Shown: piece by piece, positions 24,547 to 33,333 of the stretch | How positions within the stretch are numbered: position 1 is the first letter of the stretch | Layout of the letters: each line of letters opens with the position of its first letter | Notes under the pieces: generated by a model | The model's input: the letters and a program-made list of their open reading frames with translations, nothing else | The model's database searches: none | What the model was told of the DNA's origin: nothing | Made by a program: the position numbers and the translations under genes | DNA from: Elusimicrobiales bacterium | GTDB taxonomy: Bacteria > Elusimicrobiota > Elusimicrobia > Elusimicrobiales > UBA9959 | Reading direction: 5' to 3' | DNA: 57,399 nt | Assembly (NCBI GenBank): GCA_031082205.1 | Contig: JAVHLJ010000013.1 | Location: forward strand, 1 to 57,399

Positions 24547-25953
24547 ATGCCTAAGCTCAAAACGGTATATGTCTGCCAGCAATGCGGGGCCGGGAGCCCC
24601 AAGTGGATGGGACAATGCCCCTCCTGCGAGGCCTGGAACTCGCTGGTGGAGGAAGCCCAGGAGATAGTCTCCAAGGCCGCCGCCAGGAGCCGCGGCCTCA
24701 CCGAATTCTCGTCCGAGCCCGTGAAACTTTCGCAAGCCGCGGCCGCGGCCGACAAGCACACGCCGACCGGCGTCGGCGAGCTGGACCGCGTGCTGGGCGG
24801 CGGCATACTTCCCGGCCAGGTCATACTGCTGGCCGGCCCGCCCGGCATAGGCAAGAGCACGCTGCTGCTGCAGGCCGCCGCCGCGGCCCGCGCCTCGCTC
24901 GGCTCCAAGCCCCTTCTCTACGTCTCCGGCGAGGAATCGCTGGGCCAGGTCAGCGGCCGCGCCGCGCGCCTGGGAGTGAAGTCGGATTCCATCTACCTGC
25001 TCTCCGAGACCAACCTGGCCCGCGTGCTTGAAGCCTTCGCCAAGGTGAAGCCCGCCCTGCTGGTCGTGGATTCCATACAGACGGTGTACCATCCCGATTT
25101 CGCCGGTTCGGCCGGCACCGTGGGCCAGATCCGCGAATGCGCCGGCGAGCTGCTGCGCGCGGCCAAGACGGCCGGCGTGCCGCTGTTCATCCTCGGCCAC
25201 GTGACCAAGGAAGGCTCGCTGGCCGGCCCCAAGGTGCTCGAGCACATAGTCGACACCGTCCTCTATTTCGACTCCGAGCGCGACCACGTCTACCGCATAC
25301 TGCGCGCGCACAAGAACCGCTTCGGCCCCGTCGACGAGATAGGCATCTTCGAGATGACCGAGCGCGGCCTCGACGGCGTGCCGGACGCGGGCCGCGCCCT
25401 GGCGGGCGAGGAGCGCGAGGCCCCGTGCGCAGGCCGCGCCTTCACCATGGTCTTCGAGGGCTCGCGCCCGCTGCTGCTGGAAGTGCAGGCGCTGGCCGCC
25501 CGCAGCTATTACCCCTATCCCCGCCGCGCCGCCACCGGCATGGAGCTCAACCGCGTGCAGATGCTCATCGCGGCGCTCGAGAAGCGCGCCGGCCTGCGCC
25601 TGGACGACCAGGACGTCTTCGCCAGCGTGCAGGGCGGCATCAAGGTCAAGGACCCGGTCATAGACCTGGCCTTCTGCGCCGCGCTGATCAGCTCGGCGCT
25701 GGACATACCGCTGCGCCCCGACGAGGCTTTCCTCGGCGAGGTCGGCATCCTGGCCCAGACCTACCCGGCCCCGCTGCTGGCCCGGCGGCTGACCGAGGCC
25801 GCTCGCCTGGGTTTCAGGCGCGCCTACGTCCCCCCTTTCAAGGGCGAAAAGCCCAAAGTGAAGGACCTCGAGATAATTTCGGTGCCGGACGCCTCCGCCC
25901 TCAGGGCGGCCCTTGAAAAGGCGACGGCCGCATCCAAAGGAGACAAGAAATGA
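24547..25953 (+). CDS. radA: DNA repair protein RadA
   Basis: RadA is a RecA-like, DnaB-type helicase acting in branch migration during recombination. The 468-residue protein has a zinc finger with Cys10, 13, 24 and 27, Walker A GPPGIGKS (97-104), the RadA-specific KNRFG in the middle, and a C-terminal Lon-like domain (DVFASVQGGIKVKDPVIDLA). Full length, all motifs present. Confidence 0.95.
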   Translation: MPKLKTVYVCQQCGAGSPKWMGQCPSCEAWNSLVEEAQEIVSKAAARSRGLTEFSSEPVKLSQAAAAADKHTPTGVGELDRVLGGGILPGQVILLAGPPGIGKSTLLLQAAAAARASLGSKPLLYVSGEESLGQVSGRAARLGVKSDSIYLLSETNLARVLEAFAKVKPALLVVDSIQTVYHPDFAGSAGTVGQIRECAGELLRAAKTAGVPLFILGHVTKEGSLAGPKVLEHIVDTVLYFDSERDHVYRILRAHKNRFGPVDEIGIFEMTERGLDGVPDAGRALAGEEREAPCAGRAFTMVFEGSRPLLLEVQALAARSYYPYPRRAATGMELNRVQMLIAALEKRAGLRLDDQDVFASVQGGIKVKDPVIDLAFCAALISSALDIPLRPDEAFLGEVGILAQTYPAPLLARRLTEAARLGFRRAYVPPFKGEKPKVKDLEIISVPDASALRAALEKATAASKGDKK

Positions 25954-26957
25954 TGATCTGGATATTCCGCGCGGTGGCCCTGCTGGGCACCCCGGTGCTG
26001 ACCTACTTTCAGATATCCCGCGACCTCAAGGGGATACTGTTCGGCGTGGCCGCGGGCCTGGTGATAATCGGCATAGAGTACGTGCTGGAGAACACCAGCC
26101 TGTTCACGCTGATAGTCGGCGTCATCGGCGCCGTCGGCGGCCTGATAATCGCCAAGCTGCTCGATTACGCCGTCTTCCAGATGGACAACGACCAGCTTAC
26201 CAGCGTGTGGGTCCGGGTCGGCCCCGTGGTCCGCTACGCGCTGGCGCTGCTGGGCATGATAATCAGCATAAAGAAGATCCCGGAGCTCGACGAGCTCGAC
26301 AAGAACATCATCACCGCCGGCCGCAAGCAGGGCCGCGGGATGAAACTGCTCGACATCAGCGCCATAGTGGACGGCCGCATAATGGACATCTGCGAGACGA
26401 GGTTCATAACCGGCCCCGTGGTGGCGCCCAGGTTCGTCGTGCAGGAACTGCACGCGCTCAGCGAGTCCAAGGACCCGATAAAACGGGCCAAGGGCCGCCG
26501 CGGCCTGGACATACTGGCCAGGCTGCAGGAATCCAAGGACGTGCCGTTCCGCGTCATAGACCGCGAGGTGCGCGAGGTCAGCGACCTGACGATGAAACTG
26601 GTCAAGGTGGCCTCCGAGCTGGGCGCCAGCGTCATCACCACCGACTTCAACGTCAACAAGCTGGCCGCGCTGGAGAACGTGACCGCGCTGAACATAAACG
26701 ACCTGTCCATGGCGCTCAAGCCCGTCGTCCTGCCCGGCGAGGACATGCAGATCTTCGTCATGAAGGAAGGCAAGGAGAAGGAGCAGGGCGTGGGCTACCT
26801 CGACGACGGGACCATGGTCGTGGTCGAGGACGGCCGCGGTGAGATCGGCAAGAAGGTCGAGGTCATGGTGCAGTCGATACTGCAGACCTCGCAGGGCCGC
26901 ATAATTTTCACCCGGATGAAGCCGTCCAGACCCCAGCAGGAGCCGCGGGAGGCGTAA
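25950..26957 (+). CDS. PIN/TRAM-domain membrane protein (YacL type)
   Basis: The product has 335 residues. Three or four N-terminal membrane helices (1-110) precede a PIN nuclease-like domain (about 135-260: LLDISAIVDGRIMDI, KGRRGLDIL and SVITTDFNVNKLA carry the acidic residues) and a C-terminal TRAM domain (VLPGEDMQIFVMKEGKE to GRIIFTRM). The family sits next to radA and ispD in many bacteria, as here. The role is unclear, probably RNA cleavage or binding at the membrane. It overlaps radA by 4 bases. Confidence 0.9.
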   Translation: MMIWIFRAVALLGTPVLTYFQISRDLKGILFGVAAGLVIIGIEYVLENTSLFTLIVGVIGAVGGLIIAKLLDYAVFQMDNDQLTSVWVRVGPVVRYALALLGMIISIKKIPELDELDKNIITAGRKQGRGMKLLDISAIVDGRIMDICETRFITGPVVAPRFVVQELHALSESKDPIKRAKGRRGLDILARLQESKDVPFRVIDREVREVSDLTMKLVKVASELGASVITTDFNVNKLAALENVTALNINDLSMALKPVVLPGEDMQIFVMKEGKEKEQGVGYLDDGTMVVVEDGRGEIGKKVEVMVQSILQTSQGRIIFTRMKPSRPQQEPREA

Positions 26958-26958
26958 C

Positions 26959-28137
26959 TTGCCCCGCAAGCCAGCCCTCCCTTCGCCCAGGGCCGCGGTC
27001 ATACTGGCCGGCGGCCGCGGCGAGCGCATGGGCGGCGAGAAGCAGTTCCTGGACCTGGCCGGCAAGCCGCTGGTCATGTGGAGCGTCGAGGCCTTCCTCT
27101 CCAGCGGCCTATTCGACGAGACCGTCCTGGTCCTCTCCCCCGAAAGGATAAAGAGCGACGGCGCCCGTTTCAGGGCGATGGGCCTGCGGCTGGCCCCGGC
27201 TGGCGCCACGCGCATGGGATCGCTGCGCGCCGGCCTGGCCGCTGTCTCCCCGTCCGCCGCGCTGGTGGCGGTGCACGACGGGGCCAGGCCGCTGGTGACG
27301 GCGGCGCTGATAAAGGCCTGCCTGGCCGCCGCCGCGGAGCACGGCGCCTCGGTGCCCGCCGTACCGCTCAAGGACACGGTCAAGCGCTCCGGCCCCGGCG
27401 GCGATTTCGTCGCGGCCACGCTGCCGCGGGCCGAGCTCAAGGCGGTGCAGACGCCTCAATGCTACCGGCGCGACGCTCTGGACGCGCTGGTCGGGGCCGC
27501 GGACGGCGGCGATTACACGGACGAGTCGCAGCTCCTGGAGCGCGCCGGCCTGCCGGTGAAGCTGGTTGAGTCGGACTATTCTAATATCAAGGTCACCACC
27601 CCGGAAGACCTGTTTATAGCGGAGGCCCTCATGAAAGGCAAGACGCCGGTGAAGAAGGAAAAAAGCACCAGGTTCGGTTTCGGCTACGACATACACCGCA
27701 TGGCCGAGGGCAGGCCGCTGATACTCTGCGGCATGAAGGTCCCCCACACGAAAGGGCTGCTGGGCCACTCGGACGGCGACGTGGTCCTTCACGCGGTCTG
27801 CGACGCGGCGCTGGGCGCCGTCGCCGCCGGCGAGATAGGCATCTTCTTCCCGCCCACCGACCTCACCATCATGGGCATCTCCAGCGTCGCCATAGCCGAG
27901 AAGACGATGGAGGTGCTCAAGAAGCGCGGGGTCCGGATACAGCAGATAGACGCCACCATAGTGGCCGAAGAGCCCAAGCTGAGCCCCCACTACGACGAGA
28001 TGCGCAAATCGCTGGCGAAGGTCTTCGGCATGGACCTCGGGGACGTAAGCGTGAAGGCCAAGAGCCGCGAGGGCCTGGGCGACATCGGCAAGGGCGAGGC
28101 CATCGCCTGCTACGCCGTGGTCAGCGTCCTGGCCTGA
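26959..28137 (+). CDS. ispDF: Bifunctional IspD-IspF isoprenoid enzyme
   Basis: This fusion catalyses two steps of the MEP pathway: CTP transfer to MEP and cyclisation to MEcPP. Residues ~10-225 form IspD (AAVILAGGRGERMGG binds CTP; HDGARPLV and QTPQCYRRD are typical). Residues ~232-392 form IspF (GYDIHRMAEGRPLILCG, LLGHSDGDVVLHAVCDAALGA, with Asp and His zinc ligands). The start is a TTG with GGGAGG upstream, two bases after the previous stop. The IspE bridging enzyme is not encoded in this window. Confidence 0.94.
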   Translation: MPRKPALPSPRAAVILAGGRGERMGGEKQFLDLAGKPLVMWSVEAFLSSGLFDETVLVLSPERIKSDGARFRAMGLRLAPAGATRMGSLRAGLAAVSPSAALVAVHDGARPLVTAALIKACLAAAAEHGASVPAVPLKDTVKRSGPGGDFVAATLPRAELKAVQTPQCYRRDALDALVGAADGGDYTDESQLLERAGLPVKLVESDYSNIKVTTPEDLFIAEALMKGKTPVKKEKSTRFGFGYDIHRMAEGRPLILCGMKVPHTKGLLGHSDGDVVLHAVCDAALGAVAAGEIGIFFPPTDLTIMGISSVAIAEKTMEVLKKRGVRIQQIDATIVAEEPKLSPHYDEMRKSLAKVFGMDLGDVSVKAKSREGLGDIGKGEAIACYAVVSVLA

Positions 28138-28144
28138 GGCCCCG

Positions 28145-28546
28145 ATGAGAAAGCCGCTCCCTTCCCGCGCCCTTTTCGCCCCGGTCCTGGCCGCCTGCCT
28201 GGCGGCCTGCGCCCAGCCGCGCGAAGCCTCAGGCGACGCCCCGCCGTCCGACCTGGCCGTAACCGTAGAGACGCGCGAATACGCGGTCACGCCCGTTCAC
28301 GACCAGGAGCGCGAGGACGCTTTCATGGCCGTGCTGGCCGCCGCCGGCGACCAGGCCGCGTCGGGCGCCGGCATGGACACCGGTTTCAGCTACACGGTCA
28401 AGCCCGCCGGCGCCATCTACCCGTTCTCGAAGGTCGAGATCGGCTGCCGCGTGCGCGGCCGCCACGCCGCCGGCCGTGGGAAGGCCGCCTGCTCCGAATT
28501 CTTCTCCGTGCTAGACGTCAGACTCAAAAAGAAGGGCCTTAAATGA
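28145..28546 (+). CDS. Small lipoprotein of unknown function
   Basis: The protein has 133 residues with a lipobox LAAC (about residues 19-22). The rest has no recognised domain; two Cys lie near the C-terminus (GCRVRG and KAACSEFF). It overlaps cysS by 4 bases and lies 7 bases after ispDF, so it is part of the housekeeping operon. Confidence 0.7.
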   Translation: MRKPLPSRALFAPVLAACLAACAQPREASGDAPPSDLAVTVETREYAVTPVHDQEREDAFMAVLAAAGDQAASGAGMDTGFSYTVKPAGAIYPFSKVEIGCRVRGRHAAGRGKAACSEFFSVLDVRLKKKGLK

Positions 28547-29940
28547 GGATCTACAACACGCTTACCCGCCGGAAAGAGGAGTTCAAGCCCATAAAAGAAG
28601 GCGAGGCCGGCATCTACACCTGCGGCCCCACCGTCTACAATTACGCCCATATCGGCAACATGCGCACCTTCATCAGCGAGGACCTGCAGGTGCGGGCGCT
28701 TCGCTTCCTGGGCTGGAAGGTCAACCGCGTCATGAACATCACCGACGTGGGCCACCTGGTCTCCGACGCCGACACCGGCGAGGACAAGATGGAGCAGGGC
28801 GCCCGCCGCGAGGGCAAGAGCGCCTGGGACATAGCCAGGTTCTACACCGACGAGTTCTTCAAGGACTTCAAGGCGCTCAACTGCGCGGACCCCGACGTCA
28901 CCTGCCGCGCCACCGACTACATAAAAGAGATGATAGACCTCGGCCTGACGCTGGAGAAAAAGGGCTACACCTATGTCATCCCCGGCGACGGCGTCTATTT
29001 CGACACCGCCAGGTTCCCCGATTACGGCAAGCTGGCGGGAAAGAGCCACATCGAGGGCATACAGGAGGGCGCGCGCATAGAGGCCAACGAGGGCAAGCGC
29101 AATCCAACCGATTTCGCCGTCTGGAAGTTCTCCGCGCCCGGCGAGAAGCGCCAGATGGAATGGGACTCCCCGTGGGGCAAGGGCTTCCCCGGCTGGCACA
29201 TGGAGTGCTCGGCCATGGCGATGAAGCACCTCGGCGAGACCATCGACATGCACTGGGGCGGCGAGGACCATGTCGCCATCCACCATACCAACGAGATAGC
29301 CCAGAGCGAGGCCGCCACCGGCAAGCCCTTCGCCAATTACTGGCTGCACGCGCGGTTCCTGGTCACCGGCGATATGGGCAAGATGTCCAAATCCTCCGGC
29401 GAGTTCCTCACCACCGGCCTGCTCGTAAAGAAGGGCTACGACCCGCTGGCCTACCGCTATTACTGCCTGCAGACCCATTACCGCAAGCAGCTCGAATTCA
29501 CCTGGGAGGGGCTCGACGCGGCGTCCAAGGGCCTCGAGCGCCTGCGCGAGGCGTCCCGCCGGCTGGCCGGCGCGCCCGCCGGCGGCAAACCCGCGGGAAA
29601 ATACCTGTCCGACTTCAAAGCCGCGCTGGAGGACGATCTCAATATCCCGCAGGCCCTGGCCTGCGCCTGGGAGGCCGCCCGCGACGAGGCCTTGCCCGCC
29701 GGCGAGCGGCTGGCTTTTCTCAAAGAGGCCGATAAGGTTCTGGGCCTGGACCTCTTCGCCGCCCCCAAGGCCGAGGCGGACCTGGAGCCCGAGCTGATGG
29801 CGCTGGTCGAAGCCCGCGCCGCCGCCCGCAAGGCGAAGGATTTCAAGCGCTCGGACGAGCTCCGTGCCGAGCTGGCGGCCCGAGGCGTCCTGGTGGAGGA
29901 CGGTCCCGGCGGCCAGAAGTGGCGGCGCAAGCCGAGTTGA
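28543..29940 (+). CDS. cysS: Cysteinyl-tRNA synthetase
   Basis: This enzyme charges tRNA-Cys. The 465-residue class I synthetase has zinc-ligand Cys27 in YTCGPTVYN, the HIGH-like HIGN (36-39), GWHMECSAM in the zinc site, and KMSKS (280-284). The C-terminal anticodon-binding part ends LAARGVLVEDGPGGQKWRRK. IspDF-cysS adjacency is common. Confidence 0.96.
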   Translation: MRIYNTLTRRKEEFKPIKEGEAGIYTCGPTVYNYAHIGNMRTFISEDLQVRALRFLGWKVNRVMNITDVGHLVSDADTGEDKMEQGARREGKSAWDIARFYTDEFFKDFKALNCADPDVTCRATDYIKEMIDLGLTLEKKGYTYVIPGDGVYFDTARFPDYGKLAGKSHIEGIQEGARIEANEGKRNPTDFAVWKFSAPGEKRQMEWDSPWGKGFPGWHMECSAMAMKHLGETIDMHWGGEDHVAIHHTNEIAQSEAATGKPFANYWLHARFLVTGDMGKMSKSSGEFLTTGLLVKKGYDPLAYRYYCLQTHYRKQLEFTWEGLDAASKGLERLREASRRLAGAPAGGKPAGKYLSDFKAALEDDLNIPQALACAWEAARDEALPAGERLAFLKEADKVLGLDLFAAPKAEADLEPELMALVEARAAARKAKDFKRSDELRAELAARGVLVEDGPGGQKWRRKPS

Positions 29941-29966
29941 AAAGGGTTTCCCGGCTTTGCTAGAAT
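29937..29966 (+). promoter_or_regulatory. Promoter of tRNA-Gly
   Basis: TTGAAA (29937-29942) overlaps the cysS stop. An 18-base spacer leads to TAGAAT (29961-29966), preceded by TG as an extended -10. The tRNA starts 18 bases later. Confidence 0.65.
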
Positions 29967-29983
29967 AGCAATGTAGTTCTGAC

Positions 29984-30057
29984 GCGGGCGTGGTTCAATG
30001 GTAGAACGGGACCTTGCCAAGGTTCAGACGAGGGTTCGATTCCCTTCGCCCGCTCCA
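29984..30057 (+). tRNA. tRNA-Gly(GCC)
   Basis: A complete 74-base cloverleaf is present: acceptor GCGGGCG/CGCCCGC with discriminator T, D arm with AATGGTAGA, anticodon loop TTGCCAA giving GCC at 30016-30018, T arm AGGGTTCGATTCCCT, and an encoded CCA. Confidence 0.96.
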
Positions 30058-30064
30058 AAAATTT

Positions 30065-30092
30065 AACGGCTGTCTTAGGACAGCCGTTTTTA
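30065..30092 (+). terminator. Intrinsic terminator after tRNA-Gly
   Basis: A perfect 10-bp stem AACGGCTGTC/GACAGCCGTT with loop TTAG is followed by a T run. It lies 7 bases after the tRNA. Confidence 0.9.
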
Positions 30093-30098
30093 TTTATC

Positions 30099-30113
30099 CG
30101 GGCGAAGGGAATC
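30099..30113 (-). repeat. Inverted copy of the tRNA-Gly T-arm/acceptor sequence
   Basis: These 15 bases are the exact reverse complement of 30038-30052, the 3' part of the tRNA. The terminator lies between the two copies. Confidence 0.7.
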
Positions 30114-30165
30114 ATCTCATGGAAGAGGCTCGCTGACGCTCGCGGTCGCCCTCTCCGAAAATTTA

Positions 30166-30194
30166 AACGGCTGCCTTCCGGCGGCCGTTTTTTT
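30166..30194 (+). terminator. Second terminator, near-copy of the first
   Basis: The stem AACGGCTGCC/GGCGGCCGTT with loop TTCC is followed by seven T's. It and the 20 bases before it (TCGCCCTCTCCGAAAATTTA) resemble the tRNA 3' end plus first terminator, so this looks like a decayed duplication. Confidence 0.85.
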
Positions 30195-30233
30195 ATTATT
30201 ATATGGGGATAGGCCGCGGCACGGAGGGGAGAT

Positions 30234-30821
30234 ATGGAGATAATCGACATAAAGCCGGAGGCGGAGCTGAAGAGCCTCTTCTATATTTACATGACGCCGA
30301 TATTCATACCGGTGGTCGTCCTCGGCGCCGTCCTTGTGTTCGTGCCGCTGGACCCGCCCGGCACGGTGATAATACCGCTGTTCATCGGCCTCCTGCTGCT
30401 GGTCGCCCTGCTGCTGGCCCTCTGGATCCCCGCCTTTTACAGGTCCCTGGAGTATTCGATAGCCGACGACGCCATACGCTGCAACTCGGGGGTTTTCTGG
30501 AAGCGGCGCGTGACGGTGCCTTACTCCAAGGTGACCAACGTGGACGTGACGCAGGGCCCGGTGCAGCGCCTCTACGGCGTGGGCAGCGTGCACGTGCAGA
30601 CGGCCGGCGCCGGCGGCGCGCAGGGCGGCATGGCCGAGCTGGCCTTCATGGGCGTGCGCAACCTCGAAGGCGTGCGCGAGGCCGTAATGAGCCGGGTGAA
30701 AGCCGCGGGCGGCGGCGCGCCGCGGACGGCCGAGCCGGAGAGGGCCGCGCCCGGCGACATCCAGGAGAGGATGCTCGCGGAGCTCAAGGCCATAAGGGCC
30801 GCGCTGGAAAAGAAAGGCTGA
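30234..30821 (+). CDS. Membrane protein with bacterial PH-like (bPH2) domain
   Basis: This 195-residue protein has two N-terminal membrane segments (about 19-65) followed by a bPH2/YdbS-YdbT-like domain (about 70-150), seen in LEYSIADDAIRCNSGVFWKRRVTVPYSKVTNVDVTQGPVQRLYGVGSV. A charged helical tail ends the protein. Members of the family are linked to membrane-stress functions, but no substrate is known. It stands in the same direction as the next two genes. Confidence 0.8.
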   Translation: MEIIDIKPEAELKSLFYIYMTPIFIPVVVLGAVLVFVPLDPPGTVIIPLFIGLLLLVALLLALWIPAFYRSLEYSIADDAIRCNSGVFWKRRVTVPYSKVTNVDVTQGPVQRLYGVGSVHVQTAGAGGAQGGMAELAFMGVRNLEGVREAVMSRVKAAGGGAPRTAEPERAAPGDIQERMLAELKAIRAALEKKG

Positions 30822-30843
30822 GTCCCGCGGCCCCCGGAGCTAT

Positions 30844-31890
30844 ATGAGGAATATCCTGCTCGCTTTCATGATGCTGTCCGCGCCGGCGGCCTGGGCCGCG
30901 TCCGCGCGCGAAGGCATGGGGGCGGCCATGGGCGCCGCCGAGCTGCGCGACGCCTCTTTCCGGCTTGTGGAGATAGAGGCTTTCGCCGACGAGGCGGGGG
31001 ACATCTCCTGCGCCAAGCGCTCTTTCGCCAATACCTGGAAGTACAAGTTCTACTCGCGCGGCGCGGGCTGGGCGGTGGTCAGCGCCTGCGGCGGGACGGT
31101 GCTCAACTACGCCGGCCACCGGCCCTACGATACGGGCAGGGAGCCGGTCATGGAACTGCCGGGTTCTTTCGCCGACAGCCCGGCGGCGGCCGAGAAGGTC
31201 CACGGCTCCGGCGCCGCCTCGAAGAAGCGGGATAGCCTCATGAATTTCGCCTATCACAAGGGCGACGGCGACAGGCCCGACGGGTTCTACTGGAAGGTGA
31301 CGCGGGGCAGGAAAAGCGTTTTCGTGTCGGCCGACGGAGATAAGAAATGGGGAGAGTCGCCGGTGGCCTCCGCCACGGCGGGGGCCTCCGGCCCCAAGGG
31401 GAAGTTCCTGAAAGCGCGCGACCCTGCCGCCAAGTATTACCAGGTCGCGGTGACCGAGGTCCGCAAGAAATACCCGGGCGCCCAGCTGCGGATGGTGGAG
31501 GCGATAACCGACCGGACCGGCAGCGCCAAGTGCCTGGACGAGCAGGACGGCTGGTGGTTCATCTTCTACGCGCCGCAGATGAAGACCTACGCCTCGCTCA
31601 GCGGCTGCAACAACAAGACCATGCACCGGGGCGTGGATTACGAGGGACGCAACGCCCTGGCGGGCATGCTGGAGCTGCCGGCGGATTTCAGGGACAGCGA
31701 CGCCGCGGCGGCCGCCCTGCCCGGGGGGGCCTGCTCCGGCCTGAGCAGCTCCACGATGCGCCTGAAGAACTACAGGCGCGGCAAATCCCCCGTGGGCGGC
31801 GGCGATTTCGTCTGGACCGTGACCTGCGGCTCGACCGAGCATTTCGTGGACGCCCGCACCGGCCGCTACCTCGGCGCGGCGGAGAAATAG
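30844..31890 (+). CDS. Exported protein with two tandem copies of an unknown domain
   Basis: The product has 348 residues with a signal peptide (MRNILLAFMMLSAPAAWA). Residues ~35-175 and ~205-348 align with each other: both have a VE-x-x-(A/T)-D-x-x-G-x-x-x-C start, a W...FYS/FYA strand, a Cys in S(A/G)C, MELPxxFxDS or similar, and a closing strand (YWKVTRGRKSVFVSADG versus VWTVTCGSTEHFVDARTG). The first resembles a PepSY-like fold only vaguely. I do not recognise the family. The conserved Cys may pair within each unit. Confidence 0.6.
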   Translation: MRNILLAFMMLSAPAAWAASAREGMGAAMGAAELRDASFRLVEIEAFADEAGDISCAKRSFANTWKYKFYSRGAGWAVVSACGGTVLNYAGHRPYDTGREPVMELPGSFADSPAAAEKVHGSGAASKKRDSLMNFAYHKGDGDRPDGFYWKVTRGRKSVFVSADGDKKWGESPVASATAGASGPKGKFLKARDPAAKYYQVAVTEVRKKYPGAQLRMVEAITDRTGSAKCLDEQDGWWFIFYAPQMKTYASLSGCNNKTMHRGVDYEGRNALAGMLELPADFRDSDAAAAALPGGACSGLSSSTMRLKNYRRGKSPVGGGDFVWTVTCGSTEHFVDARTGRYLGAAEK

Positions 31891-31893
31891 CCC

Positions 31894-33201
31894 GTGATAT
31901 CCGACGAAAGGCTGATGAATTTCTGCCGCGACCTCTCGGCCGCGGTGAAGAGCGGGCTGCCTCTGAGCGACGCTTTCGAGACCCTGGCCCGTTCGCGCGA
32001 GCACGGCCGGCTGATAGCCGGCGCGGCCCGCCTGACGGCCGCCGGGCGCATGCTGCACGAGGCGCTGGCGGAGCAGGGCGGCTTCCCGCCCGTCTTCCTG
32101 GCGCTGCTGCGGGCCGGCGAGGAGGGGGGCAAGACCGACGAGTTCCTGGACCTCTACGCCGGCTGCCTGGAGGTGAGAGTGGAGTTCCGGCGGCGCATCG
32201 GCCGCGCGCTCATCTACCCGGCTTTTGCCGGCGGCCTGGCTCTGGCGCTGCTGCTGGTCTTCGCGTTCAAGGCCGTTCCGCTGATAATGGAGCCGCTCGA
32301 AAACGCCGGCCTGGCCGTCGCCTCGCGCCCGGCCTGGCTGGACGCCCTGGCCGGAGCATTGGCCGCTCATTGGCCCGCGGCGCTGGCGGCGGCTTTCGTC
32401 CTTTTCCTGGCCGCCCGCGCGGCGCTGAGATCCGGCCCGGGCCGCAAAGCGCTCTCGCTGGCCGGCCATTTGCTGCCCGGGTTCCGCTACCTCTCGGAGC
32501 AGGCCAGGCTATACCACATCTATACCACCACGGGCCTGCTGCTCAAGGCGGGGCTGCCGCTGGGCGCCATGATGGACGTCCTCGACCAGTTCGCCGCCGC
32601 CGACCCGCTTACGCGGCGCCGCTTCGCCAGGGCAGCGGTACTGGTCTCGGCTGGGAGGGGACTGGCGGAGAGCCTGGAGCCGCTGATGCCGCCGGCCGAC
32701 CGCCCGGGCCTGGAGATGGCCGAGAAGACCGGCCGGCTTGACGAGACCCTGCTGCGGCTGGGCAAGGCCGCCTATGACAGGCATCTGCACCGGCTTAAGG
32801 TCGCCATGTCGGTATTCAAGATAGCTGTCATGGCCGCGCTGGCCCCGATCTGCTTCCTGCTCATCTATATGCTGCTGCGGCCCGTACTGGGCGCGCTCAA
32901 GGGAGCGGGAGACGCTGTCGTCGCCCCGCCGGCCATGGACGCCTCCGCGCTGCCCGGCCGGGAGGTCCCGCAGGGCGCCGGCCCCGGACCCTACCCGCCG
33001 GAAGACGCCGCGGAGGACGGGACGGCGAAGTTCAACCGCGAGCAGGGAGGGAAAATAGCCGACTTCATCAAGGCCAATTCTCCCTCTTACGGCGGGGGGG
33101 CTTCGCCCGCGCCCAGGCTCAAGACCTCCATAGGCGGCGGTTTAAACCGGCCCGCCCCCGGCTCCGGTCCGACCGAAATAAAACCCACTGAGATCAGGTA
33201 G
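31894..33201 (+). CDS. Type II secretion/type IV pilus F-domain protein (GspF/PilC-like)
   Basis: This inner-membrane protein has 435 residues and starts at GTG 31894. It carries two T2SSF domains: residues 1-~115 (LSAAVKSGLPLSDAFETLA, LRAGEEGGKTDEFL) and ~205-325 (YTTTGLLLKAGLPLGAMMDVL, EMAEKTGRLDETLLRLG), separated and followed by membrane helices. The last ~100 residues are Pro/Gly-rich and disordered, an addition not found in typical PilC. No pilus ATPase, pilin or secretin gene is nearby, so it is an orphan here. Confidence 0.78.
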   Translation: MISDERLMNFCRDLSAAVKSGLPLSDAFETLARSREHGRLIAGAARLTAAGRMLHEALAEQGGFPPVFLALLRAGEEGGKTDEFLDLYAGCLEVRVEFRRRIGRALIYPAFAGGLALALLLVFAFKAVPLIMEPLENAGLAVASRPAWLDALAGALAAHWPAALAAAFVLFLAARAALRSGPGRKALSLAGHLLPGFRYLSEQARLYHIYTTTGLLLKAGLPLGAMMDVLDQFAAADPLTRRRFARAAVLVSAGRGLAESLEPLMPPADRPGLEMAEKTGRLDETLLRLGKAAYDRHLHRLKVAMSVFKIAVMAALAPICFLLIYMLLRPVLGALKGAGDAVVAPPAMDASALPGREVPQGAGPGPYPPEDAAEDGTAKFNREQGGKIADFIKANSPSYGGGASPAPRLKTSIGGGLNRPAPGSGPTEIKPTEIR

Positions 33202-33333
33202 GCCTTCCGCCCCGGGGGCCGGATGGGCCAGTTCCCGGTGCCTCCGGGCCTATATTCCAATAGGCAGGAATAGCGCGGGGTCATGGGCCCTATGCTTCTA
33301 TTGTAAGCCGCGGGGAAAGGCTAAACTATAGCC
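33202..33333 (+). promoter_or_regulatory. Intergenic region before the 758-residue protein gene
   Basis: The 132-base gap holds short inverted repeats (CCTATATTCCAATAGG near 33250 and a GGGCCC near 33284) and a possible weak promoter, TTGTAA at 33301 and TAAACT at 33322. A start from that promoter would leave almost no leader, so I do not trust it. Confidence 0.3.

Noticed and set aside
30114-30160. Second tRNA gene
   Set aside because: Only part of an acceptor-like 3' end is recognisable; no anticodon arm or full cloverleaf can be drawn.
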